From Massilia aurea (lineage in GTDB: Bacteria; Pseudomonadota; Gammaproteobacteria; Burkholderiales; Burkholderiaceae_D): a stretch of DNA of 64,000 bases. The stretch's first letter is position 1, and every line of letters begins with the position of its first letter. The stretch spans positions 620,001 to 684,000 of the forward strand of contig NZ_JANUGZ010000003.1 in assembly GCF_024753205.1 (NCBI RefSeq), written 5' to 3'. Below, piece after piece: positions 54,822 through 62,493 of the stretch. Position numbers and translations under genes: made by a program. The notes beneath the pieces were generated by a model. It did not search any database. It was given only the letters and a program-made list of their open reading frames with translations, and was not told the DNA's origin.

Positions 54822-55994
54822 CTACGTCACTCGCAACGATTCAACCACCGGTCCCGGGCGCACCCGGCCATCGATGCAGCGTTCCTTGAGCACAGTGCGC
54901 CCGCGCTCCCCAACCGCCCCGACCTCGACGACCAGCGTCGAGCCGGGCGCTGCCTTCTGCAGGGTCGACAGAAAGCCACCGAGCAGGCGGCGCGTCAGCG
55001 CCTGCTGATCGTCCAGCACTCTCACGCGTTCGGCGGCGCCCCACTCGAACTGCACGCCTGTCAACCGCGCTTCGGTGGCAAGCAGGTCGAGCAGGTCCTG
55101 CACGATGTCCGCAAGCGACAAAGGCTCGGGCTGGGCCGTGCCAGTGCGCTCGAGCGCCAGCAACCGCCAGGTGCGCGCCTGGCGGGCGAACTGCGCACTC
55201 ATCGCCTTGGAAGTCTGCACCATGGAGGTGACGTCGGCGCCGGCAGCGATCCGGCGCGCCGCGACCTCCATGCGCAGACGGGCGCTCGTCAGGCGTTGCA
55301 GCATGTCCTGGCGCAGGCGTTCCAGCGTGTGCTCCATCTCCTGGCCGCTGATGCCGGAGAGCCACTTGGCCAGCAACTCGCATTCCACCGCTTCGGTGGC
55401 GCAGAACAGGATGTCGCGCACGCGATCGGCCGTGGCCAGCGTCCGCACCGACATGCTCAGCACGCCCATCGGCCCTTGCGGCCCGGTGATCGGTACACCC
55501 TGGCACGTGAAGGCATGGAAGCCCTCGATGAAATGCTCGGGGCCCACCAGTTCCACATAGCCGTTCTCGGCGATGGCGGTGCCAACGCCGTTGGCGCCGG
55601 CATGCGCTTCATCAAGCAGGGAGCCCGGCCGCGGGAAGTTTTCATCGGCCATGGTCTCAGGATCGCCGGCCAGGCACAGGAGCCGGCCGTCGGTGTCCGC
55701 CAGCATCGCCGCGTGCCGGTTCTCACCTGCCGCTTTGGACAAAGCACCGAGAAACGGCGCTGTTGCCGTGATGAGTTCGTGACGCTCTGCGAGCAGCTGC
55801 TGTGTATCGTGTTCTCCCAGCAGGTCGGCGCGGCCGAGGCGAGGATTGCACCCACTGGCGCGTGCGCGGTTCCATGCTCTGAGCACGTACGGCCGCAGCG
55901 TGTCCGGCGCCAGTTCCTGGTGCTGCACGTAGCGTTCCCACACGGCGCGCACCTGCTCGACATCGGGATGCCGGACGTTGGACAGAAAGAGCAT
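54822..55994 (-). CDS. GAF-domain sensor with degenerate histidine-kinase-like C-terminus
   Basis: A 390-residue protein. Residues about 75-200 are an AcoR-type GAF domain (SLLDEAHAGANGVGTAIAEN, then VGPEHFIEGFHAFTC). Residues 220-285 are helical with no recognisable H-box (the only histidine is His222). Residues 292-360 look like the first half of a HATPase domain (LADIVQDLLDLLATEARLTG), but the N-box region reads RLLGGFLSTLQKAAPGS, without the key Asn, and the protein ends before any G-box. There is no AAA+ or Fis domain as in AcoR itself. It overlaps the receiver gene by one base (TGATG). Probably a catalytically dead sensor partner. Confidence 0.85.
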   Translation of the reverse strand: MLFLSNVRHPDVEQVRAVWERYVQHQELAPDTLRPYVLRAWNRARASGCNPRLGRADLLGEHDTQQLLAERHELITATAPFLGALSKAAGENRHAAMLADTDGRLLCLAGDPETMADENFPRPGSLLDEAHAGANGVGTAIAENGYVELVGPEHFIEGFHAFTCQGVPITGPQGPMGVLSMSVRTLATADRVRDILFCATEAVECELLAKWLSGISGQEMEHTLERLRQDMLQRLTSARLRMEVAARRIAAGADVTSMVQTSKAMSAQFARQARTWRLLALERTGTAQPEPLSLADIVQDLLDLLATEARLTGVQFEWGAAERVRVLDDQQALTRRLLGGFLSTLQKAAPGSTLVVEVGAVGERGRTVLKERCIDGRVRPGPVVESLRVT

Positions 55995-56386
55995 CAGGCC
56001 ATTCCTGTACCTGGCCCGCGCGCACCTGGCAGCAGGCGCCGCATCAGGCGGACCATCTGGTCGAGCTCGAATGGCTTCGACAACGACTCATCAAAGCCGT
56101 CAGCGGTCGATTCAGCGGCCAGGCTCGCCATGGCCGACACCAGCACTGCAGGCGCCGTCAACCCGCAGTCCCGCATCTCCTTGAGGGTCTGCGAGCCGTT
56201 CAACCATGGCATGCGATAGTCGAGCATGACCAGATCCGGGCTCAACCCATCACAGATGGCGGCCACGGCTTGCCGCGGGTCGTCGTGCGTTGACACCCGA
56301 AAACCTTCAGTTTCAAGGAGCCACGCGACGCTCTCGAGCAAATCCAGCTCGTCGTCTACGATCAATACGTGCCATTTGCCTGTCAT
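55994..56386 (-). CDS. stand-alone response-regulator receiver
   Basis: A 130-residue REC domain with no output domain. All functional residues are intact: acidic pocket Asp11/Asp12 (LIVDDE), phospho-acceptor Asp56 (VMLDYRMPW), Ser84 (LVSAMAS) and Lys104 (LSKPF). It is the first gene of a two-gene unit, its stop overlapping the start of the GAF/pseudo-kinase gene by one base. Since the partner lacks kinase motifs, the phosphate must come from elsewhere, or the pair works by protein contact alone (inference). Confidence 0.93.
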   Translation of the reverse strand: MTGKWHVLIVDDELDLLESVAWLLETEGFRVSTHDDPRQAVAAICDGLSPDLVMLDYRMPWLNGSQTLKEMRDCGLTAPAVLVSAMASLAAESTADGFDESLSKPFELDQMVRLMRRLLPGARGPGTGMA

Positions 56387-56587
56387 CCCTCATGATACAC
56401 CCGCTCGCCTCACCGGTTCACCGTTCATACCAACAAGCGGTATTGCTGCGCTATGCGTGCGGCCGGCGCAGCCCCGGCAGCGCAGCAGGTTTCGTCACCG
56501 ACTTCGTTCACGAGAATGCATCTGGCAATGCGGGCACAGGACTTTGTGCGCGTTATGATGAGCTACCAAAAGAACGGGAGGACATCC

Positions 56588-56941
56588 ATGGGCAAACTCA
56601 CCACCCACGTACTCGACACCGCGCACGGCTGCCCCGGCGCCGGGATCACCGTCGAGCTGTACGCGATCGATGCGGCGGGCCGCACACTGCTCAAGGCCGA
56701 CGTGACGAACGATGACGGCCGTTGCGCGAGCCCGCTGCTCGAGGCAGCAACGATGCGGCCCGGCCAGTACGAGCTGGTGTTTCATGCTGGAGATTATTAC
56801 GCGGCGCGCGGCGTGGCCTTGTCCACCCCGCGCTTTCTGGACCGGATCACGCTGGGCTTCGGCATCGCGGCCACGGACCAGAATTACCACGTGCCGCTGG
56901 TGATGACGCCCTGGTCGTACTCGACCTACCGGGGCAGCTAG
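56588..56941 (+). CDS. hiuH: 5-hydroxyisourate hydrolase
   Basis: A 117-residue transthyretin-like enzyme hydrolysing 5-hydroxyisourate, the product of urate oxidation, to OHCU. Catalytic and signature residues: His7 (LTTHVLD), Arg45 (NDDGRC), His101 (NYHVPL) and the C-terminal tetrapeptide YRGS (114-117). The ATG at 56588 has GGGAGGAC five bases upstream. It implies a urate oxidase elsewhere in the genome. The next gene begins two bases after its stop. Confidence 0.97.
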   Translation: MGKLTTHVLDTAHGCPGAGITVELYAIDAAGRTLLKADVTNDDGRCASPLLEAATMRPGQYELVFHAGDYYAARGVALSTPRFLDRITLGFGIAATDQNYHVPLVMTPWSYSTYRGS

Positions 56942-56942
56942 C

Positions 56943-58694
56943 TTGGCGCCGCAACGGCTCGGCCCCGCCCGCATCGGGATTGGCCTGATTCAGGGCGTGC
57001 TGCTCTACCTGCTCTACACGGCGTTGCAGGATACATTATGGCCCGCAACCGCTCCCCTGCTGTTCGCGCCGCTGGTGATGCTCGGCGTGCTGCTGCCGGT
57101 GATCCTGATCAGCGCTCTCGGGCATCTGCCGCGCCGCACGCTGGCAGGCTGGGTGAGCGCCGCGGCCCTCGCGATCGTGCTGCTGGCGGTCTACGACATG
57201 TGGCGCCGATCGGGCGGCGCCGCAGACATGCGCCCGACCCCGTCCAGCCCCCTGACGGTGTGCCTGGCGGCCGCTTGCTTCATCGCCCACGCGCTGGTGC
57301 TCGCCGGCGCGCGCGAGCGCCGGCGCATCGCATCGTACGCCACGTATTTCGACGTGGCCTGGACCCTCGGCTTGCAGCTCGCCTTCAGCGCCCTGTTCGT
57401 CGGCGCGACCTGGCTCGTGCTGCAACTGGGTGCATCGCTGTTCGACCTGATCCAGCTCGACTTCCTGAGCCAGGCCATGCGCAAGGCCTGGTTTTCCATT
57501 CCCGTTACGGCGTTCGCCTTTGCCAGCGCAATGCACCTGACCGACGTCAAGCCGGCCATCGTGCGCGGGATCCGCAATCTGGTGCACGTGCTGCTGTCGT
57601 GGACGCTGCCGGTGCTCACGCTGCTGGTGGGCGGCTTCCTGGCCAGCCTGCCATTTACCGGGCTCGAGCCGCTGTGGGCCACGCGCAGCGCCGCCGGGAT
57701 GCTGCTGTCGGCGGTGGCCTGCTTTGTAGTGCTGATCAATGCTGCCTGGCAGGATGGCAGCGAGCGCCCGGCGCGCATCATCGCCGTCTCGGCGCGCGTG
57801 GCGAGCCTGCTGCTGGCGCCGCTGACGCTGCTCGCCGCCTACGCCCTCGCGCTGCGCGTGCTCGACCATGGGTGGTCGACCAGCCGCGTGATCGCCGCCG
57901 CCTGCCTGCTGGTGGCGGTGTGCTATGCCAGCGGCTATGCGGCGGCAGCCCTGCGGCGCGGTTGGCTGCCCACACTGGCTGGCGTCAACATCGCCGCCGC
58001 CTTCACGGTGCTCGGCTTGCTGGTACTGTTGCTCTCGCCGCCTGGCGATCCGGGACGCATCGCCGTGGCCAGCCAGCTGGCGCGCCTGGATGCCGGCCGG
58101 ATCACGTTACGGCAACTGGACGTGGCCTATCTGTGGCAGCACGGCGCGCGCTACGGCCGCGCTGCACTGGCCCGGCTGCAGGGCAGCACCACCGGCCCGG
58201 ATGCCGCGTGGCTGCAGACCGAACTGGCGCGCCTGCGCCAGCCTGCCCCGGACACCGGCGTCACGAATATGGCCGGGCAGCTGCGCGTGTGGCCGACCGG
58301 CGCCACGCTCCCTGCCAGTTTCGTGCAGACCGACTGGCGCCGCACGCAGCAATGGGCGCGCCTGCCCCAGTGCATGCGTAGCCAGAACGCGGTGTGTGAC
58401 GCATTTGTGCTCGACCTGGGCGGCGACACCAGGCCCGAGGTCGTGGTGGTCGGCGCCGAAGGTGATGGCGGGGCCGTGTTGCACCAGGACGCAGGCGGCG
58501 CGTGGGGACTGGCTGCCAGCCTGCCTGTACTGCTCGGCGATTGCACGTCGCTGTTCAACGCCATGCGTGCTGGCCGCTTGCGCGCCGCGCCGCCGGTGCT
58601 GGCGGACCTGGAGATCAATGGCCGCCGGATTCCCTTGCAAAGCGAACCCGGGCACCTGGATTGCGGCACGCCACCGGGCAGCGCTACTCGTTAA
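56943..58694 (+). CDS. DUF4153-like polytopic membrane protein
   Basis: A 583-residue membrane protein with about twelve hydrophobic segments in the first 380 residues (LIQGVLLYLLYTALQDTLWP at the start) and a soluble C-terminal domain of about 200 residues that begins near DAGRITLRQLDVAYLWQHGA. The pattern fits DUF4153 proteins, whose function is unknown. The start is TTG at 56943, immediately after the hiuH stop and with GGGG nine bases upstream; no good ATG exists for another 130 bases. Tight linkage to hiuH suggests co-expression, but I see no enzymatic link to purine breakdown; it is not the DUF989-type urate hydroxylase PuuD. Confidence 0.78.
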   Translation: MAPQRLGPARIGIGLIQGVLLYLLYTALQDTLWPATAPLLFAPLVMLGVLLPVILISALGHLPRRTLAGWVSAAALAIVLLAVYDMWRRSGGAADMRPTPSSPLTVCLAAACFIAHALVLAGARERRRIASYATYFDVAWTLGLQLAFSALFVGATWLVLQLGASLFDLIQLDFLSQAMRKAWFSIPVTAFAFASAMHLTDVKPAIVRGIRNLVHVLLSWTLPVLTLLVGGFLASLPFTGLEPLWATRSAAGMLLSAVACFVVLINAAWQDGSERPARIIAVSARVASLLLAPLTLLAAYALALRVLDHGWSTSRVIAAACLLVAVCYASGYAAAALRRGWLPTLAGVNIAAAFTVLGLLVLLLSPPGDPGRIAVASQLARLDAGRITLRQLDVAYLWQHGARYGRAALARLQGSTTGPDAAWLQTELARLRQPAPDTGVTNMAGQLRVWPTGATLPASFVQTDWRRTQQWARLPQCMRSQNAVCDAFVLDLGGDTRPEVVVVGAEGDGGAVLHQDAGGAWGLAASLPVLLGDCTSLFNAMRAGRLRAAPPVLADLEINGRRIPLQSEPGHLDCGTPPGSATR

Positions 58695-58705
58695 ATTGTC
58701 AGCCT

Positions 58706-58749
58706 GGAATGTGTTCTGATGACCTTGTGTGTCAGTCAGACCACATTCC
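58706..58749 (+). terminator. stem-loop after the DUF4153 gene
   Basis: GGAATGTGTTCTG (58706-58718) and CAGACCACATTCC (58737-58749) pair at 12 of 13 positions around an 18-base loop, 12 bases after the stop. There is no T-run. The remainder of the gap to 58907 is AT-rich and is likely the porin promoter. Confidence 0.5.
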
Positions 58750-58907
58750 ATCCAGAAATATCTCCGATACTCTCCAAATGTCATAAAACTGTTGCCGTAA
58801 ATATTGCCGTCTGGATAGAATAAATTCCAGTATGTACCGGCGCTCCTGCCTGCTGCCCTTGTCAGCGCCGTCGTTCCCAGCAGCTTACGTTTCAGCACAC
58901 CCCTATT

Positions 58908-60146
58908 ATGAAAAAAACAATGATCGCCAGTCTGCTGGCGCTGCCTCTGTGCGCGTCGGTCGCACAGGCACAGGAGAACGCCGTCAAAATCAGCGGCTTC
59001 GGCACCGCTGCCGCCACCTACGCGGATGACGACCGCGCCGAATTCGCCCGCCCGAACCAGGCCAGCGGCAGTGCGGGCGACTTCCGCACCGGTATCGATT
59101 CGAACCTCGGCCTGCAGGCTGACTACACCGTCAACGACTGGCTGTCGCTGACCGCGCAGGGCCTGGTGCGCAAGGATGCCGAAGAGGGTTATGGCGCCGA
59201 ACTGAGCTGGGCCTTCGCCAAGTTCCGCATCTCGGATGAACTGAGCGTGCGCGTGGGCCGCGTCGGCCTGCCGATTTTCATGATCTCGGACTACCGCAAC
59301 GTCGGCTATGCCAACACGATGCTGCGTCCGCCGTCGGAAGTGTATTCACAGGTGCCGTTCAACAGCGTCGATGGCGCCGACATCACCTGGCGCCATGAGT
59401 TCGGCAACACCAGCCTGACGACGCAGTTCGCCGCCGGCAGCACCAAGTCGCCGGTGACGAGCTTCCACGTGCGCGGCAAGGACATCCTGGCGCTGAACCT
59501 GGTGGCCGAAAACGGCCCGTTCACGCTGCGCGTCGGCCACGCCCGCACCAAGGTCACGCTCGACGACCTGCCATCGCTCAATACGCTGGTTGGCTCGCTG
59601 CGCGCGGCCGGCGCCGGCTATCGCCTGCCCCAGCTGACCGCGCTGGCAAGCGACGTGGAAGCCAAGGGCGACAAGGGCACGTTCAATTCGATCGGCCTGA
59701 CCGCCGACTGGAACAACTTCGTGCTGCAGAGCGAATTTGCCAAGCGCAAGACCGAGACCTACATCAACGACACCACGTCGTGGTACGTGATGGGCGGCTA
59801 CCGCATCGGCAAGTTCCTGCCGTACTACACGCGCTCGGAACTGAAGATCGACAGCACCATCAACAACACCGTGCCGACCGCCTGCCCTGCCGGCTTCCCG
59901 GCTGCCTGCACCCCGACCCTGCAGGCGCTGCGCGCCGGCGTGAACCGGATTGCCGTCTCGGGCGTCGGCCAGGGCGAGCAGACCACCGACACCATCGGCG
60001 TGCGCTGGGACTTCTACAAGTCGGCCGCGCTGAAGGTGCAGATCGACCGCATCAAGCCAACCGGCAGCGGCCTGTTCATCAATGTCAAGCCAGGCTTCTC
60101 CGGTCCTGTGACCGTCGGCGCCGTCGCCCTCGACTTCGTGTTCTAA
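58908..60146 (+). CDS. outer-membrane porin-like protein
   Basis: A 412-residue predicted beta-barrel: signal peptide (SLLALPLCASVAQAQ), first strand VKISGFGTAAATYADDDRAE, repeated alternating strands and a C-terminal aromatic end ALDFVF, as outer-membrane porins have. It has the FRISDELSVRVGRVGLPIFM stretch seen in this porin group. Substrate unknown. It is the first gene of a porin/PstS-like/chemoreceptor operon; the gap to the next gene is nine bases. Confidence 0.88.
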   Translation: MKKTMIASLLALPLCASVAQAQENAVKISGFGTAAATYADDDRAEFARPNQASGSAGDFRTGIDSNLGLQADYTVNDWLSLTAQGLVRKDAEEGYGAELSWAFAKFRISDELSVRVGRVGLPIFMISDYRNVGYANTMLRPPSEVYSQVPFNSVDGADITWRHEFGNTSLTTQFAAGSTKSPVTSFHVRGKDILALNLVAENGPFTLRVGHARTKVTLDDLPSLNTLVGSLRAAGAGYRLPQLTALASDVEAKGDKGTFNSIGLTADWNNFVLQSEFAKRKTETYINDTTSWYVMGGYRIGKFLPYYTRSELKIDSTINNTVPTACPAGFPAACTPTLQALRAGVNRIAVSGVGQGEQTTDTIGVRWDFYKSAALKVQIDRIKPTGSGLFINVKPGFSGPVTVGAVALDFVF

Positions 60147-60155
60147 GGAGCGACC

Positions 60156-60557
60156 ATGAAAAAAATCATCATCGCTGCCTGCCTGAGCACCGTTTTCGCT
60201 GCATTGCCGGCCCTGGCCGAAGTGGTTGTCGTCGTCAATCCGAAGGCCGCCGAAAGCGCGCTGACCAAGGACCAGGTCGCCCAGTTCTTCCTGGGTAAAT
60301 CGACGTCGATGACGCCGATCGACCAGCCCGACAACGCCCCGGTGCGCGCCGAGTTCTACAAGAAGGTCGCGGACAAGGACGCGGCCCAGGCCAAAGCACT
60401 GTGGTCCAAGCTGGTGTTTACCGGCAAGGCCACGATGCCGAAGGAAGTCGCCGACAGTGCGGGTGTCAAGGCCGCCGTCGCCGCCAACCCGAAGGCCATC
60501 GGCTACATCGACAAGAGCGCCGTCGATGCGAGCGTCAAGGTCGTCCTCACCCCATAA
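60156..60557 (+). CDS. small PstS-like periplasmic substrate-binding protein
   Basis: A 133-residue protein with a signal peptide (ACLSTVFAALPALA) and a mature chain matching one lobe of phosphate-type binding proteins (VVVNPKAAESALTKDQVAQF, FLGKSTSMTP, then LWSKLVFTGKATMPKEVAD and GYIDKSAVDASVKVVL). At 133 residues it is far shorter than PstS (about 340), so it cannot be a full two-lobe binding protein; many such short homologues sit beside receptors or porins. Role unproven; it may hand a ligand to the chemoreceptor encoded next. Confidence 0.88.
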   Translation: MKKIIIAACLSTVFAALPALAEVVVVVNPKAAESALTKDQVAQFFLGKSTSMTPIDQPDNAPVRAEFYKKVADKDAAQAKALWSKLVFTGKATMPKEVADSAGVKAAVAANPKAIGYIDKSAVDASVKVVLTP

Positions 60558-60570
60558 GCAAGCACTAACC

Positions 60571-60606
60571 ACGCCCGCCACCGGCTCTGCGCCGCGTGGC
60601 GGGCGT
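60571..60606 (+). terminator. stem-loop just upstream of the second chemoreceptor gene
   Basis: ACGCCCGCCAC (60571-60581) and GTGGCGGGCGT (60596-60606) form a perfect 11-bp stem with a 14-base loop, ending eight bases before the GGAG ribosome site (60614-60617). It could be an attenuator between the binding-protein and chemoreceptor genes. Confidence 0.55.
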
Positions 60607-60623
60607 TGTATCTGGAGACAAGC

Positions 60624-62192
60624 ATGAGCATCAAGCGCAGGATCTGGGCACTGCCCATCATTTCCGCCATCATCTTCGGCCTGGGGGCCGGCATCAGCGC
60701 GACCATCGCGAACGGCGCCCTGAAGTCGATCACCACCACCGAATCGGTGGACTATCCGCTGATGGACACCGTCAAGGTCCTGTCGCTCGACATCGGCGCC
60801 GTCACCGTCATGCTGACCGATGCCGTCACCGAGAACGACAAGGCGCTCGTCGACCAGGCCAACAACCAGGCCGCCAAGGTGCGCACCGCACTCGACCAGC
60901 TCGCCAAGATCCCCGGCCAGCAAGCCACCAGCGCACGCCTGAATACCGAATTCACTGCTTACTACACGCCGGCACTGTCGTCGGCCCGCATCATGCTCGA
61001 GATGGAGCAAGGCGACCCGCAAGCCACCGTCGGCGCCATGCAGAAAGCGCTGGCCGCGCTCAATGCCGACCTGGCCAAGACGGCCGATCTGGCCCAGCGC
61101 CAGTTCGCGGCCGGCATCGAGGCCAGCCAGAACAGCGTGCGCCAGACCGTGATCGCGATGGTGCTGTCGGCCCTGATCGTGATCGCGGTGCTGGTGGCGA
61201 TCTCGTGGTTCATGGTGCGCACCATATGGCAGCAGCTGGGCGGCGAGCCGGCCTATGCGCGCACGATCGCGCAGGCGGTGGCCGCCGGCGACCTGTCGAT
61301 GGAGATTCACACAGACGCGGGCGACAGCAGCAGCCTGCTGGCCGCGCTGAAGGAAATGCGCAACCGCCTGTCGACGCTGGTGGGCGACATCAAGGCCTCG
61401 GCCGACGCCATCGCCAGCGCCAGCAGCGAGATCGCCAGCGGCAACGCCGACCTGGCCAGCCGCACCGAATCGCAGGCCTCGAACGTCGACCGCACCACGC
61501 GCGCAATGGCCGAGCTGACGGGCGAAGTGCGCCAGAATGCCGCCAATGCCAGCGAAGCCAGTGCGCTGGTGGTCACGGCCAACGAGATCGCCTCACGCGG
61601 CGGCGACGTCGTCGGCGGCGTGGTCACGACGATGGGCGACATCAGCGCCTCGTCGAAAAAGATCGTCGACATCATCGCCACCATCGACGGTATCGCGTTC
61701 CAGACCAATATCCTGGCCCTGAATGCAGCCGTCGAAGCGGCCCGCGCCGGTGAGCAGGGCCGCGGCTTTGCCGTGGTGGCCAGCGAAGTGCGCACACTGG
61801 CGCACCGCTCGGCAGCGGCGGCCAAGGAAATCAAGGAATTGATTGGCGACTCGGTCGCCAAGGTCGGCGCCGGCAGCGCGCTGGTGGACCAGGCGGGCGT
61901 GACGATGGCGCAGATCGTCGAGGCCGTGGGCAAGGTGCAAACCATCATGCTCGAGATCCGCGATGCTGGTACGCGCCAGAACGCAGGCATCGAAGACATC
62001 GGCCTGGCCATCGGCAGCATCGACGAGATGACGCAGCAGAATGCGGCACTGGTCGAGGAAGCGGCCGCCGCCGCCGAATCGCTGACCGGCCAGACCGACC
62101 ACCTGACCGATGCGCTGGCCGTGTTCAAGCTTGCGCATGCGCCTGGCGTGACCGGCCCGGCATCGAGCACGCGCCTGGCGCTCACGCACTGA
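60624..62192 (+). CDS. methyl-accepting chemotaxis protein (operon with porin and PstS-like)
   Basis: A 522-residue chemoreceptor: TM1 ([19 protein letters not shown], about 7-27), helical periplasmic domain, TM2 ([20 protein letters not shown], about 180-200), HAMP, then the MCP signalling domain ([40 protein letters not shown]). The ATG at 60624 has TGGAG seven bases upstream; the frame is open six codons further. It is the third gene in the operon, so it may read the state of the upstream binding protein. No C-terminal pentapeptide. Confidence 0.95.
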   Translation: MSIKRRIWALPIISAIIFGLGAGISATIANGALKSITTTESVDYPLMDTVKVLSLDIGAVTVMLTDAVTENDKALVDQANNQAAKVRTALDQLAKIPGQQATSARLNTEFTAYYTPALSSARIMLEMEQGDPQATVGAMQKALAALNADLAKTADLAQRQFAAGIEASQNSVRQTVIAMVLSALIVIAVLVAISWFMVRTIWQQLGGEPAYARTIAQAVAAGDLSMEIHTDAGDSSSLLAALKEMRNRLSTLVGDIKASADAIASASSEIASGNADLASRTESQASNVDRTTRAMAELTGEVRQNAANASEASALVVTANEIASRGGDVVGGVVTTMGDISASSKKIVDIIATIDGIAFQTNILALNAAVEAARAGEQGRGFAVVASEVRTLAHRSAAAAKEIKELIGDSVAKVGAGSALVDQAGVTMAQIVEAVGKVQTIMLEIRDAGTRQNAGIEDIGLAIGSIDEMTQQNAALVEEAAAAAESLTGQTDHLTDALAVFKLAHAPGVTGPASSTRLALTH

Positions 62193-62330
62193 CACGCATG
62201 CAATATCAGCGGGCTGAAGTGTTGCGAAAACCCAGCTTTGCAAGGCGACCACAACCGTAATAGCTTTACCAAGAGTGTTTCATCGCCGCCAAGACGGCTC
62301 ACTCTGTAGCGCAACCGATGCGCGCAGCAC

Positions 62331-62371
62331 CATGTGGACGATCCGGCATGCCATGCCAGATTGTCCACATG
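62331..62371. terminator. long interrupted dyad between the MCP and pilB genes
   Basis: CATGTGGAC (62331-62339) pairs with GTCCACATG (62363-62371), and GGCATG (62345-62350) with CATGCC (62352-62357), giving one stem with small internal loops. The 301-base gap (62193-62493) shows no other feature; the dyad may end the chemoreceptor operon. Confidence 0.5.
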
Positions 62372-62493
62372 CCCGTCTTGCTGCACGTCACACCAAAACC
62401 TTTACAAAATTAGTGCCCATAGGCATCATCCATTGATCCGCCGGTGACTCTGGCGTCCTGGTCACTTTCCTGAGGTACCCACACCCGGCTCAT

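Noticed and set aside
54822..55506. Frameshift in the GAF/pseudo-kinase gene hiding a full HATPase domain
   Set aside because: Neither of the other minus-strand frames downstream contains G-box motifs, and only 85 bases remain before puuE.
56943..58694. The membrane protein after hiuH as the missing urate hydroxylase PuuD
   Set aside because: Its size, helix count and soluble C-terminal domain fit DUF4153-type proteins; no cytochrome c CxxCH motif or DUF989 pattern is seen.
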